Of a stretch of 10,005 nt of DNA, positions 1-6,732 are shown in pieces. Within the stretch, counting starts at the first letter, position 1; each line of letters begins with the position of its first letter. This DNA comes from Bacteroidales bacterium (GTDB lineage Bacteria > Bacteroidota > Bacteroidia > Bacteroidales > UBA932). The translations under genes were made by a program, and so were the position numbers. The stretch spans positions 1 to 10,005 of the forward strand of contig JALNXR010000056.1 of assembly GCA_023230265.1 (NCBI GenBank), written 5' to 3'. Under the pieces are notes generated by a model. The model worked only from the letters and a program-made list of their open reading frames with translations. It was not told where the DNA came from and ran no database searches.

Positions 1-300
1 TAGTATCTCTGCCTTATCGTATGTATTGCCAAGGGAGAGCATGGGATATCTGTGCTCTGCCTGTTCAAACTGTGATTTTCCGGAGGTCGCAAGATCACTC
101 CCGACTCTGTTTGTGGGAGAGTTTCTGACCGCAAGATCAGGATAATCTCTCTCAAGGGAGATGAGGTCCTGCATTAGCATATCGTACTCAAAATCGGATA
201 TTACAGGATTGTTTTCAACATAGTATTTCCTGTTGTGCTCCTCAATCTCCTTACGCAGAAGGTTAATTTTCTCTATAATCTTTTTATCTCTGACTTTCAT
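1..300 (-). CDS. ligA: NAD-dependent DNA ligase LigA, N-terminal fragment (gene continues beyond position 1)
   Basis: LigA seals nicks in DNA using NAD+ and is the essential replicative ligase of bacteria. Only the first 100 codons lie in the window, read from the ATG at 300-298 leftward with no stop before the edge. They cover the NMN-binding Ia domain and the start of the adenylation domain. Visible family signatures are HNRKYY (residues 22-27), ISDFEYD (34-40), the SPTNRVG block (61-67) and PMLSLGNTY (86-94). The catalytic lysine (KxDG) would lie just past the window edge. The start fits the family, because the helical Ia domain begins within a few residues. A TAnnTTTG promoter element lies about 15 bases upstream, divergent from the phosphofructokinase gene. 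Identification is firm; the state of the rest of the gene is unknown. Confidence 0.95.
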   Translation of the reverse strand, partial: MKVRDKKIIEKINLLRKEIEEHNRKYYVENNPVISDFEYDMLMQDLISLERDYPDLAVRNSPTNRVGSDLATSGKSQFEQAEHRYPMLSLGNTYDKAEIL

Positions 301-314
301 ATCAACCTAACTTA

Positions 315-322
315 CAAATTTA
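315..322 (-). promoter_or_regulatory. Predicted Bacteroidetes -7 element for ligA
   Basis: Read on the minus strand, this octamer is TAAATTTG, an exact match to the Bacteroidetes -7 consensus TAnnTTTG. It lies 14 bases upstream of the ligA ATG, which implies a very short leader. No clear -33 TTTG box is seen at the expected distance. TTACAAA at 312-318 and TTTGTAA at 345-351 form a 7-base inverted repeat, because the two divergent promoters share the same motif and flank. Confidence 0.5.
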
Positions 323-340
323 ATTATTTTTATTTATTCT

Positions 341-348
341 TATCTTTG
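341..348 (+). promoter_or_regulatory. Predicted Bacteroidetes -7 element for the phosphofructokinase-amylase unit
   Basis: TATCTTTG matches TAnnTTTG exactly and lies 18 bases upstream of the ATG at 367. No convincing TTTG -33 box is visible about 20 bases upstream. There is no Shine-Dalgarno sequence before the ATG, only the AT-rich leader common in Bacteroidetes. It is divergent from the ligA promoter, and the two share a 66-base intergenic region. Confidence 0.5.
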
Positions 349-366
349 TAACTTAATATTAATAAT

Positions 367-1599
367 ATGAGAAAGAGTATTCTTATCTTAACCGGAGGAG
401 GTCCGGCTCCCGGAATAAATACTGTAGTTGCAAGCATAACCAAAACATTCATTGCAAAGGATTACAGAGTACTTGGTATCCACGGAGGGTTCAAGGGGCT
501 TTTCTCTGATGATCCTGAGATTGTAGAACTCGATTTTCTTCTGGCAGACTCTATTTATAACCGTGGGGGTTCTTATCTGATAATGAGCCGCTATAAACCT
601 TCTGACAAAGATTTTGAACAAAACTTCAATTTACCGATGTTTGTCAACAATAATATTGAGCTGCTGATTACAGTAGGAGGGGATGACACAGCCTCTACTG
701 CAAACAGGGTGGCAAAATATCTTTCTGCTCACAGCCATCCCATCTCAAACATACACGTTCCAAAAACCATTGATAACGATCTGCCTCTTCCTCTGCAAAG
801 ACCGACATTTGGTTACGAATCGGCAAAATCAGAGGGAGCCAGGTTGGCCACAACAATTTACGAGGATGCACGAACCAGTAATAACTGGTTTATTATATGT
901 GCAATGGGCAGATCTGCCGGCCATCTTGCATTTGGAATCGGAGCAGCTGCACACTATCCTATGATAATAATCCCTGAGATGTTCAACAAAACAGAGATCA
1001 CTCTTGACAAGATTATTAATCTCTCAGTTTCATCAATGCTAAAACGGCTCATTCTTGGAATAAGGTACGGATCTGTAATGATCTCAGAAGGTGTATTCCA
1101 TGAACTAAGCAACGAGGAGCTTACAAGATCAGGTATAATATTCTCCTATGATGATCACGGCCACCCCGAACTGGGTAAGGTATCAAAAGCACACATATTT
1201 GTAGAACTGGTTGAAAAAAGACTCAAGGAACTTAATATCAACATAAGGAGCCGTCCTGTAGAGTTGGGCTACGAACTCAGATGCCAGCCACCGGTGGCAT
1301 ACGATCTGGTTTACTGCACAGAGCTTGGAATAGGTGTCTATAAACTCTTTAGCGAAGGAAACACAGGTTGTATGGTTTATATCGACCATTTGGGCAAAGT
1401 GAAGCCTCTCAATCTGGCCGATATACAAAATCCCATGACAGGGAAAATTCCTCCAAGAGGGGTAAGCATAGATTCAGACAGAATTCAGACAATAATCAAC
1501 AACATCTTTCAGTTTATCAAAGAGGAGGACTATCCTCTTGCCAGAAAATTTGTACCCAATCCGGAAGAATTTGATTTCATGAAAATTCTCAACTGGTAG
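367..1599 (+). CDS. pfp: 6-phosphofructokinase family protein, probably pyrophosphate-dependent
   Basis: This cytoplasmic glycolytic enzyme of 410 residues phosphorylates fructose 6-phosphate to fructose 1,6-bisphosphate. Family motifs are GGGPAPGIN (residues 10-18, phosphate-donor loop), GGDDT (104-108), PKTIDND (132-138, with D136 as the expected general base), MGRSAG (180-185), PEMF (203-206) and a late LGYELR block for sugar phosphate. In ATP-using enzymes such as E. coli PfkA the corresponding sites read GGDGS and PGTIDND. Asp at 107 and Lys at 133 are the two residues known to block ATP and favour pyrophosphate, so a reversible PPi-dependent enzyme is inferred. The length fits the longer PPi-type proteins rather than the roughly 320-residue ATP form. 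The ATG start follows an exact TAnnTTTG element and leaves a short leader. The next gene begins 12 bases after the stop. The family call is firm; PPi preference is an inference from these residues. Confidence 0.9.
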   Translation: MRKSILILTGGGPAPGINTVVASITKTFIAKDYRVLGIHGGFKGLFSDDPEIVELDFLLADSIYNRGGSYLIMSRYKPSDKDFEQNFNLPMFVNNNIELLITVGGDDTASTANRVAKYLSAHSHPISNIHVPKTIDNDLPLPLQRPTFGYESAKSEGARLATTIYEDARTSNNWFIICAMGRSAGHLAFGIGAAAHYPMIIIPEMFNKTEITLDKIINLSVSSMLKRLILGIRYGSVMISEGVFHELSNEELTRSGIIFSYDDHGHPELGKVSKAHIFVELVEKRLKELNINIRSRPVELGYELRCQPPVAYDLVYCTELGIGVYKLFSEGNTGCMVYIDHLGKVKPLNLADIQNPMTGKIPPRGVSIDSDRIQTIINNIFQFIKEEDYPLARKFVPNPEEFDFMKILNW

Positions 1600-1611
1600 T
1601 GCATTTAAAAA

Positions 1612-3264
1612 TTGAAGGAAAAATTTATCATATACCAGGTAATTCCAAGACTTTTCGGAAATATCAACAGAAATTGCGTTCCTGACGGATCATATCATGT
1701 AAATGGTTCCGGGAAATTCTCTGCCTTTGATAAAAATATTTTAAAGTCCATAAGAGAACTCGGCTGTTCATATATCTGGATGACAGGTGTTTTAGAACAT
1801 GCTACAACTACAACTTTTCCCGGTATAGGATTGGAGGGAGAGGATCTGTGCATTGTAAAAGGTAAGGCCGGATCTCCGTATGCTATAAAGGATTACTATG
1901 ACGTTTCACCGGAACTTGCAGAGGTCCCTGCTTTGCGTAAGGAGGAGTTTTCTGAATTGATCACCCGCGCAAAACAGGAGCATCTGAAAATCATAATTGA
2001 TTTTGTCCCCAACCATCTTTCACGAGCCTACTTTTCGGATTCAAAACCTGATGGAGTTGAGGATTTTGGATCCCGTGACAACTTTTCATGTTCATTTGAT
2101 CCTCAAAATAACTTTTATTATATTCCGGGAGAGGCTTTTATCTCTCCCCACAAGGGTGGTTGTAAAAGATTCGTGGAGTCTCCTGCCAAAGCTACCGGAA
2201 ACGACTGTTTCCTGGCAAATCCATCTGTAAATGACTGGTATGAGACGGTTAAACTTAACTATGGCGTTGATTATATAAATAGTGGTAATAAGTACTTTAA
2301 TCCTGTTCCTGATACCTGGAATAAGATGATTGATATACTTCTCCATTGGTGCGGCAAAGGCGTAGGCGGATTCAGATGTGATATGGCAGAGATGGTTCCT
2401 CCGGAATTCTGGCAAATGGCTCTTAAAACAGTAAAAAACAGATACCCGGAGGTAATATTTATAGCTGAGATTTACAACAGAGATCTATACAGAGTGTTCA
2501 CGGATGCAGGTTTTGATTATCTCTATGACAAAAGCGGATTGTACGATACTCTCAGGATGGTACTCTCCGGTATAGCTCCCGCTTCTGCAATCACCGGATG
2601 CTGGCAGAGGGTGGAAGGCATAGGGAATAAGATGCTTAACTTTATGGAAAATCATGATGAACAAAGAATTGCATCAGATTTCTTTCTGGGGGATCCATTC
2701 TGTGTCCTCCCTGCATTGGTTGTTTCCCTGCTCATGAGCAACTCTCCGTTTTTGATATATTTTGGACAGGAATTGGGAGAGAGGGGCATGGATAGTGAAG
2801 GATTCAGCACTATTGACGGAAAAACCTCAATATTCGATTACTGGTCACTCAGCAGTATAAGAGAGTGGATAGGGAGTGGGATTGATCCGGAAATCAGGAG
2901 ATTGTATAAAAGAATACTCAATCTTTCAATTTCGGAGCCTTCACTCTCAAGAGGGAAATTTTACGATCTTGAGTATGCAAACATATCCAATCCCTTCTAT
3001 GATACAACCCGTCAGTACTCCTTTCTGAGAGGTGAAACCGGAGAGGTAATACTTGTGATTTCCAACTTCTCTGCTGATCCGGAGAGTGTAAAAGTAAACA
3101 TTCCGGCTGAGGCATTCTCCTATTTTGGAGTAACACCCCGTAATAATCTGCAGGGAGAGGATCTTCTATCAGGTGAAACTATTGAATTAACTGACTCCTC
3201 CGGTGAATTTATTAAATTTACCATTAAAGGTTCAGGAGCAAGAATCATCAAACTTTTACTGTAA
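1612..3264 (+). CDS. Cytoplasmic GH13 alpha-amylase family glycoside hydrolase
   Basis: This 550-residue protein of the GH13 family acts on alpha-1,4/1,6 glucans. The four conserved regions are present with all catalytic residues: DFVPNH (residues 130-135), GFRCDMAE (253-260, nucleophile D257), FIAEIYN with the acid/base E286, and ENHDEQR (346-352, transition-state stabiliser D349). The TIM barrel takes up roughly residues 1-430, followed by a beta-sandwich C-terminal domain (about 445-550). There is no signal peptide, so it should act inside the cell, for example on glycogen or imported maltodextrins; the exact substrate cannot be told. The start is TTG: the only in-frame codon upstream before a TAA (1606-1608) is AAA, and the first barrel strand (IIYQVIPRLF) starts at residue 6, leaving no room for a later start. 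It lies 12 bases after the phosphofructokinase gene and is probably cotranscribed. Its last 17 bases overlap the convergent umuC. Confidence 0.9.
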   Translation: MKEKFIIYQVIPRLFGNINRNCVPDGSYHVNGSGKFSAFDKNILKSIRELGCSYIWMTGVLEHATTTTFPGIGLEGEDLCIVKGKAGSPYAIKDYYDVSPELAEVPALRKEEFSELITRAKQEHLKIIIDFVPNHLSRAYFSDSKPDGVEDFGSRDNFSCSFDPQNNFYYIPGEAFISPHKGGCKRFVESPAKATGNDCFLANPSVNDWYETVKLNYGVDYINSGNKYFNPVPDTWNKMIDILLHWCGKGVGGFRCDMAEMVPPEFWQMALKTVKNRYPEVIFIAEIYNRDLYRVFTDAGFDYLYDKSGLYDTLRMVLSGIAPASAITGCWQRVEGIGNKMLNFMENHDEQRIASDFFLGDPFCVLPALVVSLLMSNSPFLIYFGQELGERGMDSEGFSTIDGKTSIFDYWSLSSIREWIGSGIDPEIRRLYKRILNLSISEPSLSRGKFYDLEYANISNPFYDTTRQYSFLRGETGEVILVISNFSADPESVKVNIPAEAFSYFGVTPRNNLQGEDLLSGETIELTDSSGEFIKFTIKGSGARIIKLLL

Positions 3265-4507
3265 TAATATCCTTCCAGTCAGTTGTGTATCTCTTTGACA
3301 GATGGGTGGATGCTGTTTTGAACCGCTTTGCCCCCTGAGCAGCGGGAACTATACTTCCCCTGCCATATTTCACATTAATCTCATCAATGCATTCCATCAG
3401 TGAATCATGCCTGGCAGTATCATAACTGTTAAAAAGAGTCCCGGCCGTCTCTGACTTTTTTGATATTCCGGTGAGGATCACTCCTCCTTTCTTATACAAT
3501 GTTCCCTCTCTGAATATCTTTTCAAGTGCCGGAGGCACTCTTTTCATCAGTTCAATTGTACTGTCTGTCGGACTCTCTGTCTGTACAATAATACTTCTGT
3601 AATGCTCTGAGCCGGTTTTTTTATAAACGTTTGTAAGAAGGAAAATTATAATCTCGTTGCAGACAGACCTTTGTCTGCGCAGCTTTTCTCCGCAATTAGA
3701 GACAAAATAGCTCATTGCTTTGTATATGTCATCTATGGAGGATAATTCAACCGGAAAAGTTCTGCTGGTGCAGATCTGTTTTTTGTCACCGGGCATCTCT
3801 TCAAAGGAGATACAGCTTTCACCTCTGAGCTCTCTCCATGTATTAAAGCCGGTAATGGTAAGTCTTGTCCTTATCCACTCGCCAGGGGCATTAACAAAGT
3901 CGAAGGCTGTGTAAATTCCGTTTCCGGCAAGAAATGATGACAATTTTCTCCCTATTCCCCATATATCTCCGACGGGGCAGTGTTTTAGTGCTTCTGTGAT
4001 ATTGTCACTTCCGGAGAGAAGGAAGTATCCCTTGGACACAGGGGCTCTTTTGGCAATTGAGGCCGCAACTTTGGCCAATGTCTTGGTCTGTGAAATACCG
4101 ACACTTATCGGGATCCCGGTGCCCTTTCTTACTTTAAGTGAAATCTTCTCACCAAGCTTGCTGAGATTTTGATTATTGATTCCCCTGAGATCCAGAAAGG
4201 CTTCATCCACCGAGTAGACCTCAATCTCAGGGACCATACTCCGCAAAGTATCCATAACCCTTTGAGACATATCTCCATAAAGAGAAAAGTTAGAAGAGAA
4301 TACTGCCACACCCTCTTTGTTTATCAAATCCCTTATCTGGAAAACTGGCTCACCCATCTTGATCCCCAGGCACTTTGCCTCCTGGGACCTGGATATTACA
4401 CAACCGTCATTGTTGCTAAGAACAATCACAGGTTTACCTTCCAGTGCAGGATTGAAAACCCTTTCACAACTGACATAAAAATTATTGCAGTCGGCAAGCC
4501 CGAACAT
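3248..4507 (-). CDS. umuC: UmuC, Y-family translesion DNA polymerase (Pol V catalytic subunit)
   Basis: UmuC is the polymerase subunit that, with processed UmuD, copies past DNA lesions during the SOS response. The protein has 419 residues, the normal UmuC size. Catalytic metal ligands are visible: D6 in the FGLADCNNFY start, and D101 and E102 in YSVDEAFLDL. The finger motif NNDGCVISRS is at 32-41. The palm helix SVGISQTKTLAKVA is near 135-148, and the helix-hairpin-helix region PVGDIWGIGRKL is at 178-189. The C-terminal UmuC-specific tail ends in SKRYTTDWKDI. The protein appears intact. The start ATG overlaps the VanZ-like stop codon in TAATG (1 base), with a strong AGGAGG 8 bases upstream, suggesting translational coupling. 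No terminator hairpin is seen after the stop, where the gene overlaps the amylase gene. Confidence 0.95.
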   Translation of the reverse strand: MFGLADCNNFYVSCERVFNPALEGKPVIVLSNNDGCVISRSQEAKCLGIKMGEPVFQIRDLINKEGVAVFSSNFSLYGDMSQRVMDTLRSMVPEIEVYSVDEAFLDLRGINNQNLSKLGEKISLKVRKGTGIPISVGISQTKTLAKVAASIAKRAPVSKGYFLLSGSDNITEALKHCPVGDIWGIGRKLSSFLAGNGIYTAFDFVNAPGEWIRTRLTITGFNTWRELRGESCISFEEMPGDKKQICTSRTFPVELSSIDDIYKAMSYFVSNCGEKLRRQRSVCNEIIIFLLTNVYKKTGSEHYRSIIVQTESPTDSTIELMKRVPPALEKIFREGTLYKKGGVILTGISKKSETAGTLFNSYDTARHDSLMECIDEINVKYGRGSIVPAAQGAKRFKTASTHLSKRYTTDWKDIITVKV

Positions 4508-4926
4508 TATACGCTCCTCCTCTTTCTTTTAATCCTGCCGTAGATTATCAACCAAAGAAAAAGTGTCAATGTCCCTGTGGCAAGTGATAGTATATCTGTT
4601 GAGAGATCTACGATATCTGCATTTCTGAAAGGTGTCATCATCTGTGCTACTTCTGTAAGAGCACCAAGGGTTACTCCTGAGAAGAAAATGGGTATCAGCA
4701 GCCTTAATTTCACTCCTGACGAAAGTTTACCCGGAGAAAACGCAAGCCATGCCAAAGGGGCATAGGGGAGAAAAAGAAAGAAATGTGCTAATTTATCAAA
4801 CTCAATTCCAAGTATATATCTTGGGATCTCCACCTCAGAAGGATTGATTTTGACAATCATAAGAGTGAAGATTGCAGAGACATAAGCGAAAAAGAGTATC
4901 CATCTGAACAAGATTTGTCTTTTCAT
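4507..4926 (-). CDS. VanZ-like family integral membrane protein within the umuDC operon
   Basis: This small 139-residue membrane protein has four hydrophobic segments, at about residues 7-25, 47-63, 74-90 and 110-129, and a basic C-terminus (RIKRKRRSV). The VanZ-like pattern is visible as DKLAHFF (44-50) and then E92..Q95....R101..D104..D107 in the TEVAQMMTPFRNADIVDLSTD stretch, which resembles the conserved E-Q-R-D signature. VanZ itself gives low-level teicoplanin resistance by an unknown mechanism; most relatives have no known function, and resistance should not be inferred here. It overlaps umuD by 4 bases (ATGA) and umuC by 1 base (TAATG), so it is cotranscribed and probably translationally coupled with both. 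An SOS-linked role is inferred from position alone. Confidence 0.8.
   Translation of the reverse strand: MKRQILFRWILFFAYVSAIFTLMIVKINPSEVEIPRYILGIEFDKLAHFFLFLPYAPLAWLAFSPGKLSSGVKLRLLIPIFFSGVTLGALTEVAQMMTPFRNADIVDLSTDILSLATGTLTLFLWLIIYGRIKRKRRSV
4516..4521 (-). promoter_or_regulatory. Strong Shine-Dalgarno for umuC inside the VanZ-like gene
   Basis: The minus strand reads AGGAGG here, 8 bases before the umuC ATG, and it encodes arginine codons at the end of the VanZ-like gene. The match is unusually good for a genome in which most starts lack one. Together with the TAATG stop/start overlap it fixes the umuC start and suggests reinitiation. Confidence 0.7.
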
Positions 4927-5354
4927 ACCTTCTTTATAATATATCTGACAACTCCCCAGATTCTGAAATCGTTCCCCTCTTTTATCTTTATAGCCTTAAA
5001 ATTTTTGTTGGCCGGAATAAGAGAAATCCCATCCTTCTCTATTTTAACCCTTTTAAGGGTAAACTCACTGTCAATAACACAAACAGCAAGACATCCCTCA
5101 TAAAAAGATACAGATTTATCAACAATAAGAATATCCCCGTCATCTACTCCGTCATCCACCATGCTCTCACCGCTTACCCTGGCATAAAATGTAGAGGATG
5201 GATTTTTAACCAGTGCCCTGTTAAGATCAAGCTTGTTATCAAGGAAATCATCTGCAGGAGAGGGAAATCCTGCATGAACCGGATTGGATGCATAATCAAG
5301 AAACATCTGGACTTTGGCTTCTGGTATAAAAAATGTAATTTCCGGTGTTTTCAT
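4923..5354 (-). CDS. umuD: UmuD, LexA/S24-type self-cleaving subunit of DNA polymerase V
   Basis: UmuD undergoes RecA-stimulated self-cleavage and then joins UmuC as Pol V. The protein has 143 residues, close to the 139 of E. coli. The cleavage site appears as HAGFPSPADDF, with the scissile Ala28-Gly29 bond. The catalytic serine is S64 in SGESMVDDG and the general-base lysine is K101 in FTLKRV, each about four residues later than in E. coli (Cys24-Gly25, Ser60, Lys97). There is no DNA-binding domain, which separates it from LexA. It is the first gene of the umuD - VanZ-like - umuC operon. The ATG at 5354-5352 lacks a Shine-Dalgarno but follows a TAnnTTTG element by about 20 bases. A perfect inverted repeat covers the promoter and may be the operator. 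Confidence 0.93.
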   Translation of the reverse strand: MKTPEITFFIPEAKVQMFLDYASNPVHAGFPSPADDFLDNKLDLNRALVKNPSSTFYARVSGESMVDDGVDDGDILIVDKSVSFYEGCLAVCVIDSEFTLKRVKIEKDGISLIPANKNFKAIKIKEGNDFRIWGVVRYIIKKV

Positions 5355-5374
5355 GTCAATTAACTAATCGGATC

Positions 5375-5382
5375 CAAAATTA
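5375..5382 (-). promoter_or_regulatory. Predicted -7 element of the umuD - VanZ-like - umuC operon
   Basis: The minus strand reads TAATTTTG, an exact TAnnTTTG match, 20 bases upstream of the umuD ATG. No -33 TTTG box is visible at the usual spacing, which suggests a weak or regulated promoter. The left arm of the 5379-5409 inverted repeat overlaps this element. Confidence 0.5.
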
Positions 5383-5409
5383 ATAAATTCAACTCATTAA
5401 TTTATTAAT
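5379..5409. repeat. Perfect 11-base inverted repeat over the umuD promoter, candidate operator
   Basis: ATTAATAAATT at 5379-5389 and AATTTATTAAT at 5399-5409 are exact reverse complements separated by a 9-base spacer. The element runs from inside the umuD -7 box back through its spacer, and it ends two bases before the -33 TTTG of the divergent gene. It lies between two divergent genes, so a terminator role is unlikely. A repressor-binding site is the natural reading, but the arms are pure A/T in an AT-rich region, so chance remains possible. Confidence 0.5.
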
Positions 5410-5411
5410 AA

Positions 5412-5443
5412 TTTGTAGGTGTTGTAAAAAAAAATTATATTTG
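5412..5443 (+). promoter_or_regulatory. Predicted Bacteroidetes promoter (TTTG and TAnnTTTG) for the YjbH-like gene cluster
   Basis: A -33 box TTTG (5412-5415) and a -7 box TATATTTG (5436-5443) are separated by 20 bases, matching the Bacteroidetes housekeeping promoter in both sequence and spacing. Transcription would start near 5450, giving a leader of about 60 bases. It is the best promoter in the window and would drive the gene at 5513 and probably the genes after it. Confidence 0.65.
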
Positions 5444-5512
5444 TTGAATAATTAGTAAGTAGGCGAACTACAACATTTTTACGGAAATATGTGAAAAATC
5501 GGTTATTCTGCA

Positions 5513-6712
5513 ATGAAAAGGTTATACTTTCTAATATTCTGCCTCTTTATATCCGGATTGTGCAATGGGCAGGATCAGACAGAAAAATTTCTTATCAGGC
5601 AGGGTTTTGAAAATGTAAAGCATATTTCAGCTAACGGAACAGAGTTCTTTTATTTAGAAAGCAATGCCTTCTCAACCGGTGAAAGATTGCTTAATGAAGT
5701 GTGCAGCAGTGTTGACTCTGTCAGCAGATATCTGGAAGGGAACAGAATCAATATCACTGTTACACAAAACAGGATCCCACTTTTCAACCTGCAAGGCTCT
5801 GATTATTACAGGGGGAAAGAGGGTAAAATTATCTGGAGTTCAGGCTTTCAGATGAAAGAGTCACAAAAAGTTCTTAGACAGACTGAAAAAAAGGGGAGAT
5901 TCCACAACCCGGGAACAGGCAAGATAGATATTCTTTTATACCCTCAATTCAGGTTCAGAAACACAACTCTGACCAGGATCTATCTGTTTCAGATCAATAT
6001 TAATCCTACTTTGGAAACCTCACTCTGGAGAGGATCCAGACTGACTGCCCAGGTTATAATACCTTTACTGAACGAGTATTCTACAGAGGAGAGCGAAATT
6101 CGCCCTGGTTACCTCACAATAAGTCAGGATTTCAGAATGCCCGGTAATATTTTCGGACGAATTACAGCCGGTAATTTTAACCAGTTCAGAGCAGGTGCAG
6201 ACCTTAAACTTTTCAAACCGGTGGGAGAGCGGATAGGCCTTTATGCCCAGACAGGCATAACAGTAATGTCGATCCCACTATTTGACTCCTGGTATTATTC
6301 TGATTTAAAACGCTTTACCTGGAAGGCCGGTGCTAACTTTTTTTATGACAAATGGAACACCATGATCAATCTCAGCTTTGGAAAATACCTGGCTAATGAC
6401 TACTCACTGCGTGGAGATGTTGTCAGATATTTTAAGAACGCAAGTGTAGGCTTTTATATTCAGACTATAGAGATTGAAGATTTTCCCCTTAACGGAGGTT
6501 TCTTCTTCTCTGTAGCCCTTCCGCCTCACAACCACAAAAGGAACAAAGTTGTAAGGATATCCACCGCAAACCGTTTTAATCTGGAATATCTTGCCAGGCC
6601 ATATTCTGATTTTGGCAGGGTATACCAAAGCTCTCCCGATGAAAGTTCATCGGAAAACTTTTTTAACAGAATGAGACTAAATCAAATAATCAGGAATAGA
6701 AAAAATAGATAA
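5513..6712 (+). CDS. YjbH/GfcD-like outer-membrane protein, corresponding to the C-terminal half of the family
   Basis: This exported protein has 399 residues. The first 19 or so form a signal peptide (MKRLYFLIFCLFISGLCNG), with likely cleavage before Q20. After it, a soluble region (about 25-130) resembles the middle domain of YjbH. From about 135 onward it is rich in alternating beta strands suited to an outer-membrane barrel. Features recalled from the C-terminal part of YjbH are GNIFGRITAG (211-220), GKYLAND (290-296, like the family's GRYLAGD), a following RYF..ASVGFY stretch, and FPLNGGFFFSVALPP (324-338). YjbH/GfcD proteins belong to exopolysaccharide and group 4 capsule gene clusters in enterobacteria. 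The N-terminal half is missing here but resembles the gene at 8071-8814. No polysaccharide synthesis genes are in view. The assignment rests on motif memory and is moderately sure. Confidence 0.65.
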   Translation: MKRLYFLIFCLFISGLCNGQDQTEKFLIRQGFENVKHISANGTEFFYLESNAFSTGERLLNEVCSSVDSVSRYLEGNRINITVTQNRIPLFNLQGSDYYRGKEGKIIWSSGFQMKESQKVLRQTEKKGRFHNPGTGKIDILLYPQFRFRNTTLTRIYLFQININPTLETSLWRGSRLTAQVIIPLLNEYSTEESEIRPGYLTISQDFRMPGNIFGRITAGNFNQFRAGADLKLFKPVGERIGLYAQTGITVMSIPLFDSWYYSDLKRFTWKAGANFFYDKWNTMINLSFGKYLANDYSLRGDVVRYFKNASVGFYIQTIEIEDFPLNGGFFFSVALPPHNHKRNKVVRISTANRFNLEYLARPYSDFGRVYQSSPDESSSENFFNRMRLNQIIRNRKNR

Positions 6713-6732
6713 AAACCATTAATATCACTACT

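Noticed and set aside
2092..2415. 107-codon open frame antisense to the GH13 gene, along with other small antisense or shifted frames inside the large genes
   Set aside because: They lie wholly inside genes with clear conserved motifs, have no domain pattern or start signal of their own, and are best seen as chance frames.
4169..4543. 124-codon plus-strand frame opposite the 5' part of umuC
   Set aside because: It is the complement of the conserved UmuC catalytic region and shows no recognisable protein features.
4507..4926. VanZ-like protein as a glycopeptide resistance gene
   Set aside because: No other van genes are present, most VanZ-like proteins are unrelated to resistance, and the outer membrane already excludes glycopeptides in Gram-negative bacteria.
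5459..5471. Short inverted repeat GTAG-GCGAA-CTAC in the leader of the YjbH-like gene, containing CGAAC, a half-site of the Gram-positive LexA box
   Set aside because: The arms are only 4 bases and the second LexA half-site is missing. The site lies far upstream of the umuD promoter, so chance is the simplest explanation.
5420..5475. Widely spaced inverted repeat TGTTGTA (5420-5426) and TACAACA (5469-5475)
   Set aside because: Seven bases with a 42-base gap in an AT-rich leader is weak, and no paired structure or known regulator fits it.
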